A DNA stretch of 64,000 nucleotides, taken from assembly GCF_001442535.1 (NCBI RefSeq), contig NZ_CP013141.1, positions 2,346,803 through 2,410,802 of the forward strand, read 5' to 3'. Positions 17,935-25,915 of the stretch are shown piece after piece; within the stretch, counting starts at the first letter, position 1, and each line of letters opens with the position of its first letter. Origin of the DNA: Lysobacter antibioticus (GTDB taxonomy: Bacteria > Pseudomonadota > Gammaproteobacteria > Xanthomonadales > Xanthomonadaceae). The translations under genes were made by a program, and so were the position numbers. The notes beneath the pieces were generated by a model, which was given only the letters and a program-made list of their open reading frames with translations, made no database searches and was not told where the DNA came from.

Positions 17935-18618
17935 TCAGTCGCCGCTGCGCGGAATGGCGAACCGGTAGCCGCGACCGCGGACGGTCTCGATCGGCTTCAG
18001 GGCGCCGTCCGGGTCGAGCTTCTTGCGCAGGCGGCCGATGAAGACCTCCAGCACGTTCGAGTCGCGGTCGAAATCCTGCTGATAGATATGCTCGGTCAGG
18101 TCGGCTTTCGAGACCAACTCGCCGGCGTGCATCATCAGGTATTCCAGGACCTTGTACTCGTAGCTCGTCAGGTCGACGTTACCGCCGTTGACGCTGACCG
18201 TCTGCGCCGCCAGGTCGAGCATGACCGGGCCGCATTCCAGGGTCGGCTTGCTCCAGCCCGCGGCGCGGCGCACCAGCGCGTTGAGACGCGCCAGCAGCTC
18301 CTCGACGTGGAAAGGCTTGACCAGGTAGTCGTCGGCGCCCTGCTTCAGGCCCTCGACCTTGTCCTGCCAGCTCGACCGCGCGGTCAGGATCAGCACCGGG
18401 AACTTCTTGCCTTCGTCGCGCAGGGCCTTGATCAGCTCCATGCCCGACATCTTCGGCAAGCCCAGGTCGATGATGCCCAGGTCGAACGGCACCTCGCGGC
18501 CCATGTACAGGCCTTCCTCGCCGTCTTGCGCGGCATCGACCGCGAAGCCCTCGCGCTTGAGGCGGGCGGCCAGGGTCTCGCGCAGCGGCGCTTCGTCTTC
18601 GACCAGCAGAATTCGCAT
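17935..18618 (-). CDS. phoP: PhoP-type OmpR-family response regulator
   Basis: A 227-aa response regulator. The receiver domain has the acidic pocket (VEDE, residues 6-9), phosphoacceptor D51 (IIDLGLPKMSG) and K101 (VKPF); the C-terminal winged helix ends in VRGRGYRF. A GGGAG ribosome site precedes the ATG at 18618; a GTG six bases upstream is in frame but badly spaced. It is followed 73 bases later by the sensor kinase gene and preceded by a PepSY gene on the same strand. Confidence 0.92.
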   Translation of the reverse strand: MRILLVEDEAPLRETLAARLKREGFAVDAAQDGEEGLYMGREVPFDLGIIDLGLPKMSGMELIKALRDEGKKFPVLILTARSSWQDKVEGLKQGADDYLVKPFHVEELLARLNALVRRAAGWSKPTLECGPVMLDLAAQTVSVNGGNVDLTSYEYKVLEYLMMHAGELVSKADLTEHIYQQDFDRDSNVLEVFIGRLRKKLDPDGALKPIETVRGRGYRFAIPRSGD

Positions 18619-18677
18619 GGGCACTCCCTTGTATAAATATCGGCCCGACAGGATCGTCCGGGCCGTCGAAGCGAAGG

Positions 18678-19022
18678 TTAGTCGTTGTTATTGTCGTCGC
18701 GGCGTGTAGGGCGGTCGTCGTCGCGGCGCCCCCGCTGCTGCGGGTCGTCCATGTATATCCGGACCCGGCCGCTGGAATCGACGACCTTGACCCGGTTTAC
18801 GTCACGGCCGTCGAAAGGAATGCGCTCGGCGCTCAGGACCTGGCCGCCGCCGCTCTCCCGCTCGACCCGACGGATGGCGTCGGACAGGGAGCGATGGTCG
18901 TCGCGGCGGTCGTGCCCGCGCCCGCCCCGGCCGTCGTCGTGCTGAGCCAGGGCATTGCCGGCCACGGCGCACGAGGCGACGAGCAGCAGCAACGACAGGA
19001 CGCGGTTGGACCGGATGCTCAT
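18678..19022 (-). CDS. PepSY-domain secreted protein upstream of phoP
   Basis: A 114-aa exported protein: signal peptide ending GNALA, an Asp/Arg/His-rich linker, then a single PepSY module (LSDAIRRVERESGGGQVLSAERI through DSSGRVRIYM) and an acidic/basic tail (RRDDDRPTRRDDNNND). PepSY proteins next to PhoPQ are common in Xanthomonadaceae and may modulate the sensor in the periplasm; this is inference from position. Confidence 0.82.
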   Translation of the reverse strand: MSIRSNRVLSLLLLVASCAVAGNALAQHDDGRGGRGHDRRDDHRSLSDAIRRVERESGGGQVLSAERIPFDGRDVNRVKVVDSSGRVRIYMDDPQQRGRRDDDRPTRRDDNNND

Positions 19023-19202
19023 GACGATCTTAGGATGCCCCAGCGGAACAATAATGTGCGAACTTGCGACGTGGGGGCATTTTCGGAACGGGGCAGTGAA
19101 TCCGATCTGAACTTTTCGCTTGCATCCAGGCTGCCATTCAGGCCGGTTCGACCGCCATCACACGTAGCGCCAGCAAAGTCCGTGCGCAGCTGAGAGTCAT
19201 TC

Positions 19203-20144
19203 CTAATAAATCTCGCCGACGCAGCAGCGCAGCGAGCCGCCGCCAGCCTCGATCGCGTCCAGTTCGACCGTCTCCAGCGCGAAACCGGCCGCGGCCAGGC
19301 CGGCCCGGGTGTGCTCGGCAAGCACCCGCCCGGCGGCGGCGCTCATCCAGACCCGGTCGGCCGACAGCGCGATCGAATTGGCCACGAAGGCGGCGTGCTC
19401 GGCCGCCGCCAGGATCATCCCGTGCGGGGCGTAGAAGCCGGCGATCGCCGACGCCAACGCCGGCTCGGCGAAACCGGCCGGGCTGACCAGCGCGGCGCGG
19501 CCGGCCAGAACCGCCAGCACGACATTGGTGTGGTACTCGCCCGGCGCCAGCTCGAACAGCAGGGTCGCGCGCAGGCCCAGGGCCTCGTGCATGAGCCGTG
19601 CGCCGGCCTCGTCGCAGCGCTCGGACAGGCCGGCATAGCCCAGGCCGCGGACGCGGTCGACCACCAGGGCGCCGGTGAGCTCGCAGGGGTGCGCCTGCAG
19701 CGACAGATCGACCTCCTCATAACCCAGCACCTGGCCGAAGAAGGCGCGGATGTCGGCACGCCCGGCCTCGCGCTGGCGGACCGGATGGCGCATCCGCCCG
19801 ACCAGATAGCGCGGCGCCCCGCCCGGCTGGCGCGCCGCGTCGGGCCGCCCGGTCGCGAATACGTTGTTGGGGAACAAGGCGTCCGGGGTGTCGGGATCGC
19901 CGGCGAAGCAAATCGTCGGCAGCACCGCCGACAGACGGCGCTGAAGCTCGCGATGCTGGGCGCTGGCGCGGCCGGGGTCGAAATCGGCGGCCTGCGCCAT
20001 GTAGCGATTGTCGCCGGCCGACTGTTCGGCGCGGGCGAACCCGTCGGGCGCGACCAGGAACGCCGCGCGCGCCGTCGCCGGGCCGAAATCGGCGGCAAGC
20101 CTGCCGGCCTGGGTGAAGAAGACGTCGGGATCGCGGGTGATCAT
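19203..20144 (-). CDS. ctlX: arginine deiminase-related hydrolase (CtlX-like)
   Basis: A 313-aa member of the guanidine-group modifying (amidinotransferase/deiminase) superfamily. It shows LFPNNVFATG near residue 92, HTNVVLAVLAG with the catalytic His, FVANSIAL, and the C-terminal GGGSLRC with the nucleophile Cys. The sequence fits the CtlX subgroup (citrulline or related ureido/guanidino substrates) better than classic arginine deiminase. Together with the arginase at 7.5 kb it suggests active arginine metabolism, though the two genes are not linked. Confidence 0.75.
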   Translation of the reverse strand: MITRDPDVFFTQAGRLAADFGPATARAAFLVAPDGFARAEQSAGDNRYMAQAADFDPGRASAQHRELQRRLSAVLPTICFAGDPDTPDALFPNNVFATGRPDAARQPGGAPRYLVGRMRHPVRQREAGRADIRAFFGQVLGYEEVDLSLQAHPCELTGALVVDRVRGLGYAGLSERCDEAGARLMHEALGLRATLLFELAPGEYHTNVVLAVLAGRAALVSPAGFAEPALASAIAGFYAPHGMILAAAEHAAFVANSIALSADRVWMSAAAGRVLAEHTRAGLAAAGFALETVELDAIEAGGGSLRCCVGEIY

Positions 20145-20205
20145 GCGGGCTCGCAGGCAGGCGCCAGTGGGTGTTGGCGGTGGGCGGTAGACGCGGAATC
20201 GGGCC

Positions 20206-21216
20206 TCAGGCGGCGTCGCGAGCGGCGAACGACTCGGTCACCGCCAGCGCCTGCTCGATCAGCGACCAGTCGGCGCCGGGCTTGTGCGCGCCCTCGCTGA
20301 GCACCTGGCGGAACGCGCGGCCGCCGCGCTCGCCATGGAACAGGCCGAGCATGTGCCGGGTGATGTGCTTGAGGAATACCCCACGCGCGAGTTCCGCCTC
20401 GACATAAGGCCGCAACGAACGCAGCAACTCGGCGCGGCTGCGCAGTTCGCCGCCGAACCAGGCGGTGTCGATCCGATGCAGCACGTAAGGCTCGTGATAG
20501 GCCGCGCGGCCGAGCATCGAGCCATCGGCGTGTTCCAGGTGCGAGGTGGCCTCTTCGGCCGTGGCGATGCCGCCATTGACCAGGATCTTCAGCTGCGGCC
20601 GTTCGCGCTTGAGCCGGTAGGCCCAGTCGTAGCGCAGCGGCGGCACTTCGCGGTTCTCTTTCGGCGACAGGCCCTTGAGCCAGGCATTGCGTGCGTGCAC
20701 CACGAACATCGTGCAACCGGCCGCAGCGACCTCGTCGACGAAAGCCAGGAACACCTCGAAACGATGATCGTCGTCGACACCGAGACGGCACTTCACCGTC
20801 ACCGGCACATCGCAGGCCTCGATCATCGCCGCGACCGACGCGGCGACCAGCGCCGGCTCGCGCATCAGGCAGGCGCCGAAACGCCCGGCCTGCACCCGGT
20901 CCGACGGGCAACCACAATTGAGATTGATCTCGTCGAAGCCGCGCTCGGCGCCGATCCGCGCCGCCTGCGCCAACAAGGCCGGCTCGCTGCCGCCGAGCTG
21001 CAAGGCCACCGGATGCTCGACCGGGTCCATCGCCAACAGACGCGCGCGGTCGCCGTGGATCACCGCATTGGCGTGCACCATCTCGGTATACAAGCGCGCA
21101 TGCGGCGCCAGGGCGCGGTGAAACACCCGGCAGTGCGAATCGGTCCAGTCCATCATCGGCGCGACGGACAGACGGATCGCCTGCGGATTGACTATTTCTT
21201 TTTTTAAATCAAGCAC
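20206..21216 (-). CDS. dusA: tRNA-dihydrouridine(20/20a) synthase DusA
   Basis: A 336-aa FMN enzyme that reduces uridine 20/20a in the tRNA D loop. It has APMMDWTD at the N-terminus, NLNCGCPSDRVQ with the catalytic Cys, VKCRLGVDD, and the FMN phosphate region (LVNGGIATAEE). The start is a GTG at 21216. The first dozen codons are unusually AT-rich (GTGCTTGATTTAAAAAAAGA) for this genome. A decayed second copy of the NLNCGCPSD region lies 2 kb away at 22893-22980. Together these suggest that the 5' part of dusA was supplied by an integrated element. Confidence 0.93.
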   Translation of the reverse strand: MLDLKKEIVNPQAIRLSVAPMMDWTDSHCRVFHRALAPHARLYTEMVHANAVIHGDRARLLAMDPVEHPVALQLGGSEPALLAQAARIGAERGFDEINLNCGCPSDRVQAGRFGACLMREPALVAASVAAMIEACDVPVTVKCRLGVDDDHRFEVFLAFVDEVAAAGCTMFVVHARNAWLKGLSPKENREVPPLRYDWAYRLKRERPQLKILVNGGIATAEEATSHLEHADGSMLGRAAYHEPYVLHRIDTAWFGGELRSRAELLRSLRPYVEAELARGVFLKHITRHMLGLFHGERGGRAFRQVLSEGAHKPGADWSLIEQALAVTESFAARDAA

Positions 21217-21616
21217 CTAAACAGCCTCTGCAATACTCGCCGGTCAAGCGGGATCCTGCCATCTAATGTGCCATTACTGTACCAACGACAGGGGTGATAC
21301 ACCGAATGGCAGCACCCTGACCGCTGCCGCGCCCCGCGCGGCACCTCATTTGCAGTTGGCGCCACACAGCAACATGCGATTTCCATAACACCTCGCGCCC
21401 GCCCCTTTGCATGGATGCAGTGGCTAACAAGTCCCATTACCGTTTTACGAAAACACACACTCGGCTAGTTCCGAACATTCCTGGTTTCGACTTGAAACTT
21501 CAGCTGCGGAGTATCTACTGGACCGCTTCATGCCCGTGCGATACAAGGGCTGAAAGCATAGAGCCAGCAAAACACGACCAGCCATGAGCTGCTTCACTTC
21601 AAAGGAAAGGACAACC

Positions 21617-22741
21617 ATGCTCAAGAAATCACTGATGCTCGCCTGCGCTTTATTCGCTTCGAACGCTCAGGCCTCGTGGCCTAACTCTGCAGACCGTCTG
21701 AGTAAAAAGCTGGTCTTCGCTGAGTATCACCCATGGGTAGCGACGCCGACCGTCGACGGTTTTTGGGCGCGCTGGAACGAAACCGGCCACAAGCCGAATT
21801 TAAATGACGTCGAATCTATGTTCTGGCCGCTCGACGGCTTGTACAGCGAGGGCGACTGCGCAGCCATAAAGAGCCAAGCCGTCGACCTGAACGGAAACGT
21901 CACCGCGGCAGGAATCGATGTCCTTATCATCGACTGGGTCAATGTCTACCAAAACGAACAGCAGCGTGTCGAGAAAATTCTCAGCTGCACGACCACGCCG
22001 GCCGTGGTGATGGTTGATCAGAACTGGACGGTTACCCCCTCCTTCCAGGAGGTCATTACCCGCCTGGAGACCGTTATCGGCTGGTATGCCTCAAAGCCCG
22101 ACCTCTACCCTACCTACTACCGCGACCCCGCCAGCGGGGCTCCTGTGTTCATCGTCTTCGACCCCGGAGCCGCCGGAACTACCGCGCAATGGAATGCAAA
22201 GATCGACTACTACAAGACACTTTCGCCCAAAGGCATATTTATCGCCGGGCTGAGTTCCAACACCTCGGCGGCATGGGTTCTCGCATCGCATTTCGACGGT
22301 GCGATCCAGCTCGCAGGAAAGACCGCGGCATCGGACGAATCGAGCTATGAGTCGACCTTGTCGGTGCTCTACGGACCGGGCTCCAGAAATCAATTTCTGA
22401 TCGGAGAAGCGATCCCAGGCTTCGATGATTCGGCGAATTGCTACTCGACAAGCCCGGTCCTCGATCGTCAAGCGGGCGTCGTTTTCGACACGAAATGGTC
22501 GGGACTCCTAACCACGAACTGGAATGGGCACAAGCTCGACGGTGCCTATGTCATGTACAACAACGATGGCGAGGGCGCAGGCATCGAACCCGCATCCCCG
22601 ATCCCGCCTACGAGAGCTCCCGGGTTTGAATCCTGTGACGGCAAGATAAGCAATCGGTACAAGACTTATGCCCCGCTGCCTGCCACCTACTATCTCGACA
22701 GAAATGCATTCTGGGCCAACCAGTTCCGCATATCGCCATAG
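21617..22741 (+). CDS. secreted GH99-like (endo-alpha-mannosidase-fold) protein
   Basis: A 374-aa exported protein with signal peptide ending NAQA (residue 19). The mature part resembles glycoside hydrolase family 99 and related TIM-barrel proteins: EYHPWVATP at the first strand, AGIDVLIIDWVNVY, then PTYYRDPASGAPVFIVFDP and FIAGLSSN. GH99 enzymes cleave internal alpha-mannosidic bonds in glycans, but the catalytic acids cannot be assigned here with certainty. The gene has a clear AAGGA ribosome site, lower GC than its neighbours and no functional partner nearby. It is the only intact gene between dusA and the dusA remnant, which marks it as likely cargo of a small integrated element. Confidence 0.55.
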   Translation: MLKKSLMLACALFASNAQASWPNSADRLSKKLVFAEYHPWVATPTVDGFWARWNETGHKPNLNDVESMFWPLDGLYSEGDCAAIKSQAVDLNGNVTAAGIDVLIIDWVNVYQNEQQRVEKILSCTTTPAVVMVDQNWTVTPSFQEVITRLETVIGWYASKPDLYPTYYRDPASGAPVFIVFDPGAAGTTAQWNAKIDYYKTLSPKGIFIAGLSSNTSAAWVLASHFDGAIQLAGKTAASDESSYESTLSVLYGPGSRNQFLIGEAIPGFDDSANCYSTSPVLDRQAGVVFDTKWSGLLTTNWNGHKLDGAYVMYNNDGEGAGIEPASPIPPTRAPGFESCDGKISNRYKTYAPLPATYYLDRNAFWANQFRISP

Positions 22742-22892
22742 ACTGGCCTCCTAAGTATTCGTCGACGGACCGCCCTCCTGGAACTTGACCGAAGGCAGGA
22801 ATTCCAACGGCCAGATCGAAGGAGGGCACTTCCAACTCGGCAAGTGCGTGCTCATGCAAGATCTTGCGGCCTAAGGCGAATCTGACTGAACG

Positions 22893-22980
22893 GCAGTCGC
22901 AGTTGAGATTTATCTCATCGAACCCGCGCTCGGCGCCGATCTCGCGCCACCTGCATCAACAAGGCTCGGTCGCTATCGCC
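22893..22980 (-). pseudogene. dusA: decayed dusA fragment (probable attachment-site scar)
   Basis: About 78-88 bases align with dusA positions 20907-20994 at roughly 85 percent identity by eye, with a one-base insertion that breaks the frame. The match covers the codons for ERGFDEINLNC and the residues just upstream. It is too short to be functional. The rest of the 580-base spacer from 22742 to 23322 holds no recognisable gene. Confidence 0.8.
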
Positions 22981-23322
22981 GGTGGGGGGCGGCACTCCCT
23001 CCGTTGTAGCGATCCCTGCTAGAACCCGCCCTGCCCTGTTGAGCCCCCGGATACCTGCTGAACTCAGGCCGAGATAAGGCATAAGTGTATCAACGGCGGG
23101 GCTTGCGCACCTGAAAGCGATACTCAGGGTTGCGTTAATTCGCACCCGGGGCCTTTGGCATGTCAGCCGTCCCGTAGAAATACCGAAACGCCAGGGCATT
23201 ATCCGAGCCCTGTGTAGGAAAAGTCTGACGCCAACACGGTACGTCCTGAGCGATACTCCTCGCTGTACTGCGATGCCGAGCGGCGGACACGACAAAGTCG
23301 CATTTCAGGAAGGGCTATCAGG

Positions 23323-23742
23323 ATGGCAGCGGAAGGGATGTTCGACTGGTTGCAGTTTCCGGAGGGGCGGGCGCGCTTTGCTGGAATCAAACGCGGCTGG
23401 GATGAACAAGGCCATGTCAATTTCTCACTCGAGCTTGGCGACGCCTTGCACTTCGGAGAAATCGATCAGGTCTTTCTTCCGGACCTCCATAACTTCAACA
23501 TCGAAGTCATCTCCTTCGGCTACCCAAGAGCGGAAGTCGTCGGCATGCCAGGAGCCGCAGCAGTATTTTCGCCCGAACAGATCAGCGTCGCCATGCAGCT
23601 AATTGGGCGCCTCATTAAATCAGGCCTAGATTTAGATCGACCGCCGAACATTCTCACTCAAACGGCCAAGTCTAAATTCCTTGGCGAACTACTGTTCCGT
23701 GAGGGCTGGGCGCTCGTTAGATCCGAAGCGGACCCACGATGA
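23323..23742 (+). CDS. hypothetical protein, first gene of the zeta-toxin locus
   Basis: A 139-aa soluble protein without signal peptide or membrane segment. No family recognised. It begins MAAEGMFDWLQFPEGRARFAG and is rich in aromatic residues in its middle part (FLPDLHNFNIEVISFGYP). The ATG follows a purine-rich site (AGGAAGGGCTATCAGG). It lies 31 bases before the first of five paralogous genes and on the same strand, so it may belong to the same transcript; an immunity role is possible but unsupported by motif. Confidence 0.5.
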   Translation: MAAEGMFDWLQFPEGRARFAGIKRGWDEQGHVNFSLELGDALHFGEIDQVFLPDLHNFNIEVISFGYPRAEVVGMPGAAAVFSPEQISVAMQLIGRLIKSGLDLDRPPNILTQTAKSKFLGELLFREGWALVRSEADPR

Positions 23743-23773
23743 CCAGCACACCACCAAGCAAACAGGTGCGGCC

Positions 23774-24154
23774 GTGACAGACGACAGCTCTTCTACACCG
23801 AACAGCCGCGGCCTTCCACCTCCTCCGGTACCGGAACGACTGCGGGAAATGCTTAAGGACCACCCAGACCATATCGAACGATTGCAGGAAGTATTAAATC
23901 AAGTCGCGTATGACGGGAGAGTGCTGCTCATGCCTTTCGATCAAGCGATTTGGGCACTCGAAGGTCGTTTGGAAACCTTCATCCATGAAGCCAAGGCAGA
24001 CTTGGAAGCGGCACAAGTCGATGAAGACGCGCAGGCCATAGAACTTGCAAGGGCAAAGGAGGATCTTATGTTCAGGGCCAGATCGAGCAACGGCGGAATG
24101 AAGGGCCTGCATGATCTATGGAATTACTTCAAAGAGAATGAAGACGCGCTTTAG
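23774..24154 (+). CDS. candidate zeta immunity/antitoxin paralogue 1
   Basis: A 126-aa mainly helical protein starting at a GTG. The N-terminus is Pro-rich and carries the family signature PPVPERLREMLKDHP, followed by HIERLQEVLNQV, ALEGRLETFIHEA and a C-terminal module of type A (FRARSSNGGMKGLHDLWNYF). It is the first of five tandem paralogues that lead into the zeta-toxin gene. The size and predicted all-helical make-up are compatible with an epsilon-like antitoxin, which is a three-helix bundle; the immunity role is inferred from position. Confidence 0.65.
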   Translation: MTDDSSSTPNSRGLPPPPVPERLREMLKDHPDHIERLQEVLNQVAYDGRVLLMPFDQAIWALEGRLETFIHEAKADLEAAQVDEDAQAIELARAKEDLMFRARSSNGGMKGLHDLWNYFKENEDAL

Positions 24155-24235
24155 TCACAGACGAATAGATCTCGCCACTTGAAGAGCGGTTGCGCCCCTA
24201 CCTATCTAACTGGGCTGCACAAGGAATACAGGGTC

Positions 24236-24631
24236 ATGACGGACGACACGACTTCTACATCGAACAACAGCCTCATATCTCCTCCGGTACCGCAACGATT
24301 GCGGGAAATGCTCAAAGACTATCCTGGGCATGTCGAGCGACTGCAGGAAGTTCTCAACACCGTGATCGAGAAGCCGTCGCCGCTGACGCCGCCATTCGAA
24401 GTTGCCGTGTGGGTACTGGAAAGTCGACTGGAGGCGTTCCATCGCGAAGCCGTGACGGAGTTCGAAGTTGCGCAAGCCAACGGAAATCCCGAACTGATTG
24501 CGCAAGCCGATGAGAAGCAACGCTTGATGTCAAAGGTATGCTGGAAGCACGTCTGGCTGACTGACGAAGCACTCTGGGATTATTTTCAACAGCATCAGGA
24601 ATGCATTCTTCGGCGCGGACAATCGCAGTAA
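24236..24631 (+). CDS. candidate zeta immunity/antitoxin paralogue 2
   Basis: A 131-aa paralogue. It has the shared PPVPQRLREMLKDYPGHVERL start, a middle segment of the 'IEKPSPLTPPFEVAVWVLESRLEAF' kind shared with paralogue 4, and a type B C-terminus (CWKHVWLTDEALWDYFQQH). The ATG at 24236 matches the N-terminal pattern MTDD of paralogue 1. The C-terminus differs completely in character from type A, although both end in an aromatic DYF/NYF/EYF box. Confidence 0.65.
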   Translation: MTDDTTSTSNNSLISPPVPQRLREMLKDYPGHVERLQEVLNTVIEKPSPLTPPFEVAVWVLESRLEAFHREAVTEFEVAQANGNPELIAQADEKQRLMSKVCWKHVWLTDEALWDYFQQHQECILRRGQSQ

Positions 24632-24702
24632 CAAGCAGGTAAGCCACCATCAAACTGCAGGCATTAAATTTTCTCATGTGAAACGAAAACAAGGCATGCT
24701 CA

Positions 24703-25038
24703 ATGACTCATTCACCCCTTCCTCCCGTCCCAAAGAAATTACAAGAGCTGCTTCATAGCTACTCTGGCCATATCGATCGTCTGCAGAAGCAGCTTAATCA
24801 GGTTGCAGAAGAATCCAGATCCGCAAGCACAAAACTTGAAGTTGCGACCTGGATGCTGCAAGGTCAGCTAGAGGAGTTTGCCCGAGAAGCTAAAGCTGAG
24901 CTGGAAGCAGTTGAAGCAACGAAAGACGCCGATGCAATCGCGGGAGCCAGGGAGAAGGAGCTCTTGATGTCGCGGGCATGCTGGAAACACGTCTGGCTTG
25001 GCGATGAAGCGCTCTGTAATTACTTCCAGCAGAACTAG
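24703..25038 (+). CDS. candidate zeta immunity/antitoxin paralogue 3 (chimeric)
   Basis: A 111-aa paralogue with PPVPKKLQELLHSYSGHIDRL. Its middle (QLNQVAEESRSASTKLEV, WMLQGQLEEF) matches paralogue 5, but its C-terminus (CWKHVWLGDEALCNYFQQN) is the type B ending of paralogues 2 and 4. It therefore looks like a recombinant of the two groups. The upstream spacer (ACCATCAAACTGCAGGCAT...AACAAGGCATG) is repeated before paralogue 5. Confidence 0.65.
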   Translation: MTHSPLPPVPKKLQELLHSYSGHIDRLQKQLNQVAEESRSASTKLEVATWMLQGQLEEFAREAKAELEAVEATKDADAIAGAREKELLMSRACWKHVWLGDEALCNYFQQN

Positions 25039-25126
25039 AACCTACGAATTAATTTTGAGACGAATACTGCCCACACGCCTGCCAGACACATCTTTTTCGC
25101 AGAGAAATTTAAATAATTATGCAGTC

Positions 25127-25486
25127 ATGACAGATCTTTCGCCGCCCCCGGTTCCAGCCAAACTTCGAGAAATGCTCAAGGACCACCCTGGGCATATCGA
25201 TCGATTACAAGAGGCTCTCAACACCGCCATAGAAAAATCACCCCATCTGACACCCCCATTTGAAGTAGCCATATGGGCACTTGAGAGCAGACTCGAAGCC
25301 TTCGTTCGCGAAGCCCAAACAGACTTTGACGCAGCACAAGCAGATGGAGTCGCTGAGGATATTGCGCTAGCCGAGCAGAAAGAACTGCTGATGTTAAAGG
25401 CAAGCTCGAAGTACGCATGGTTTACCGACGAATCGCTTTGCGACCACTTTCAACAGAATCAGGACAGCATTCTTAGACGGGGATAA
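25127..25486 (+). CDS. candidate zeta immunity/antitoxin paralogue 4
   Basis: A 119-aa paralogue: PPPVPAKLREMLKDHPGHI, middle segment of the paralogue 2 kind (IEKSPHLTPPFEVAIWALE) and a type B-derived C-terminus (SSKYAWFTDESLCDHFQQN), which has lost the CWKHVW core. The start ATG at 25127 matches the other members; an ATG at 24998 in the same frame overlaps paralogue 3 and is unlikely. Confidence 0.65.
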   Translation: MTDLSPPPVPAKLREMLKDHPGHIDRLQEALNTAIEKSPHLTPPFEVAIWALESRLEAFVREAQTDFDAAQADGVAEDIALAEQKELLMLKASSKYAWFTDESLCDHFQQNQDSILRRG

Positions 25487-25558
25487 TAACAACGACAAGC
25501 AGGCCAACCACCATCAACCTTCAGACATGAAATAGTCTCAAGTAAAACCAAACAAGGC

Positions 25559-25915
25559 ATGTCTAATGACCGACTTATCACCCCCCCCGTCCCAAAGAAA
25601 TTGCGAGAGATGCTCCGTGACTATCCTGGGCATATCGATCGTCTACAGGAACAGCTTAATAGCGTGGCAGAAGAGCCCAGGTCTGTGAGCCCGAAGTTTG
25701 AAGTCGCGATCTGGATGCTTGAAGGGCAACTCGATGAATTTATTCGCGAGGCCCAAACCGAATTAGAAGCGAGCCAAACCACTGGGGATGCCGAAGCGAT
25801 CGCACGAGCGGAGGCAAAAGAATCTTTGATGTTCAGAGCAAGATCGGGCAATGGAGGCATGAAGGGACTTCATGACCTGTGGGAATACTTTAAAGAGAAC
25901 AAGGATGCGTTCTAA
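25559..25915 (+). CDS. candidate zeta immunity/antitoxin paralogue 5
   Basis: A 118-aa paralogue directly in front of the toxin: PPVPKKLREMLRDYPGHIDRL, middle segment QLNSVAEEPRSVSPKFEV as in paralogue 3, and a type A C-terminus (FRARSGNGGMKGLHDLWEYF) as in paralogue 1. Its TAA stop overlaps the ATG of the zeta gene by one base (TAATG), so it is translationally coupled to the toxin and is the best candidate for the cognate immunity protein. Confidence 0.72.
   Translation: MSNDRLITPPVPKKLREMLRDYPGHIDRLQEQLNSVAEEPRSVSPKFEVAIWMLEGQLDEFIREAQTELEASQTTGDAEAIARAEAKESLMFRARSGNGGMKGLHDLWEYFKENKDAF

Noticed and set aside
16230..18041. 603-codon plus-strand frame over the phoQ region
   Set aside because: Its translation is low-complexity and opposite to a histidine kinase with all catalytic boxes.
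23774..25915. CRISPR-like or short-repeat array
   Set aside because: The repetition is at gene scale (five paralogues with spacers), with no short direct repeats of constant length.
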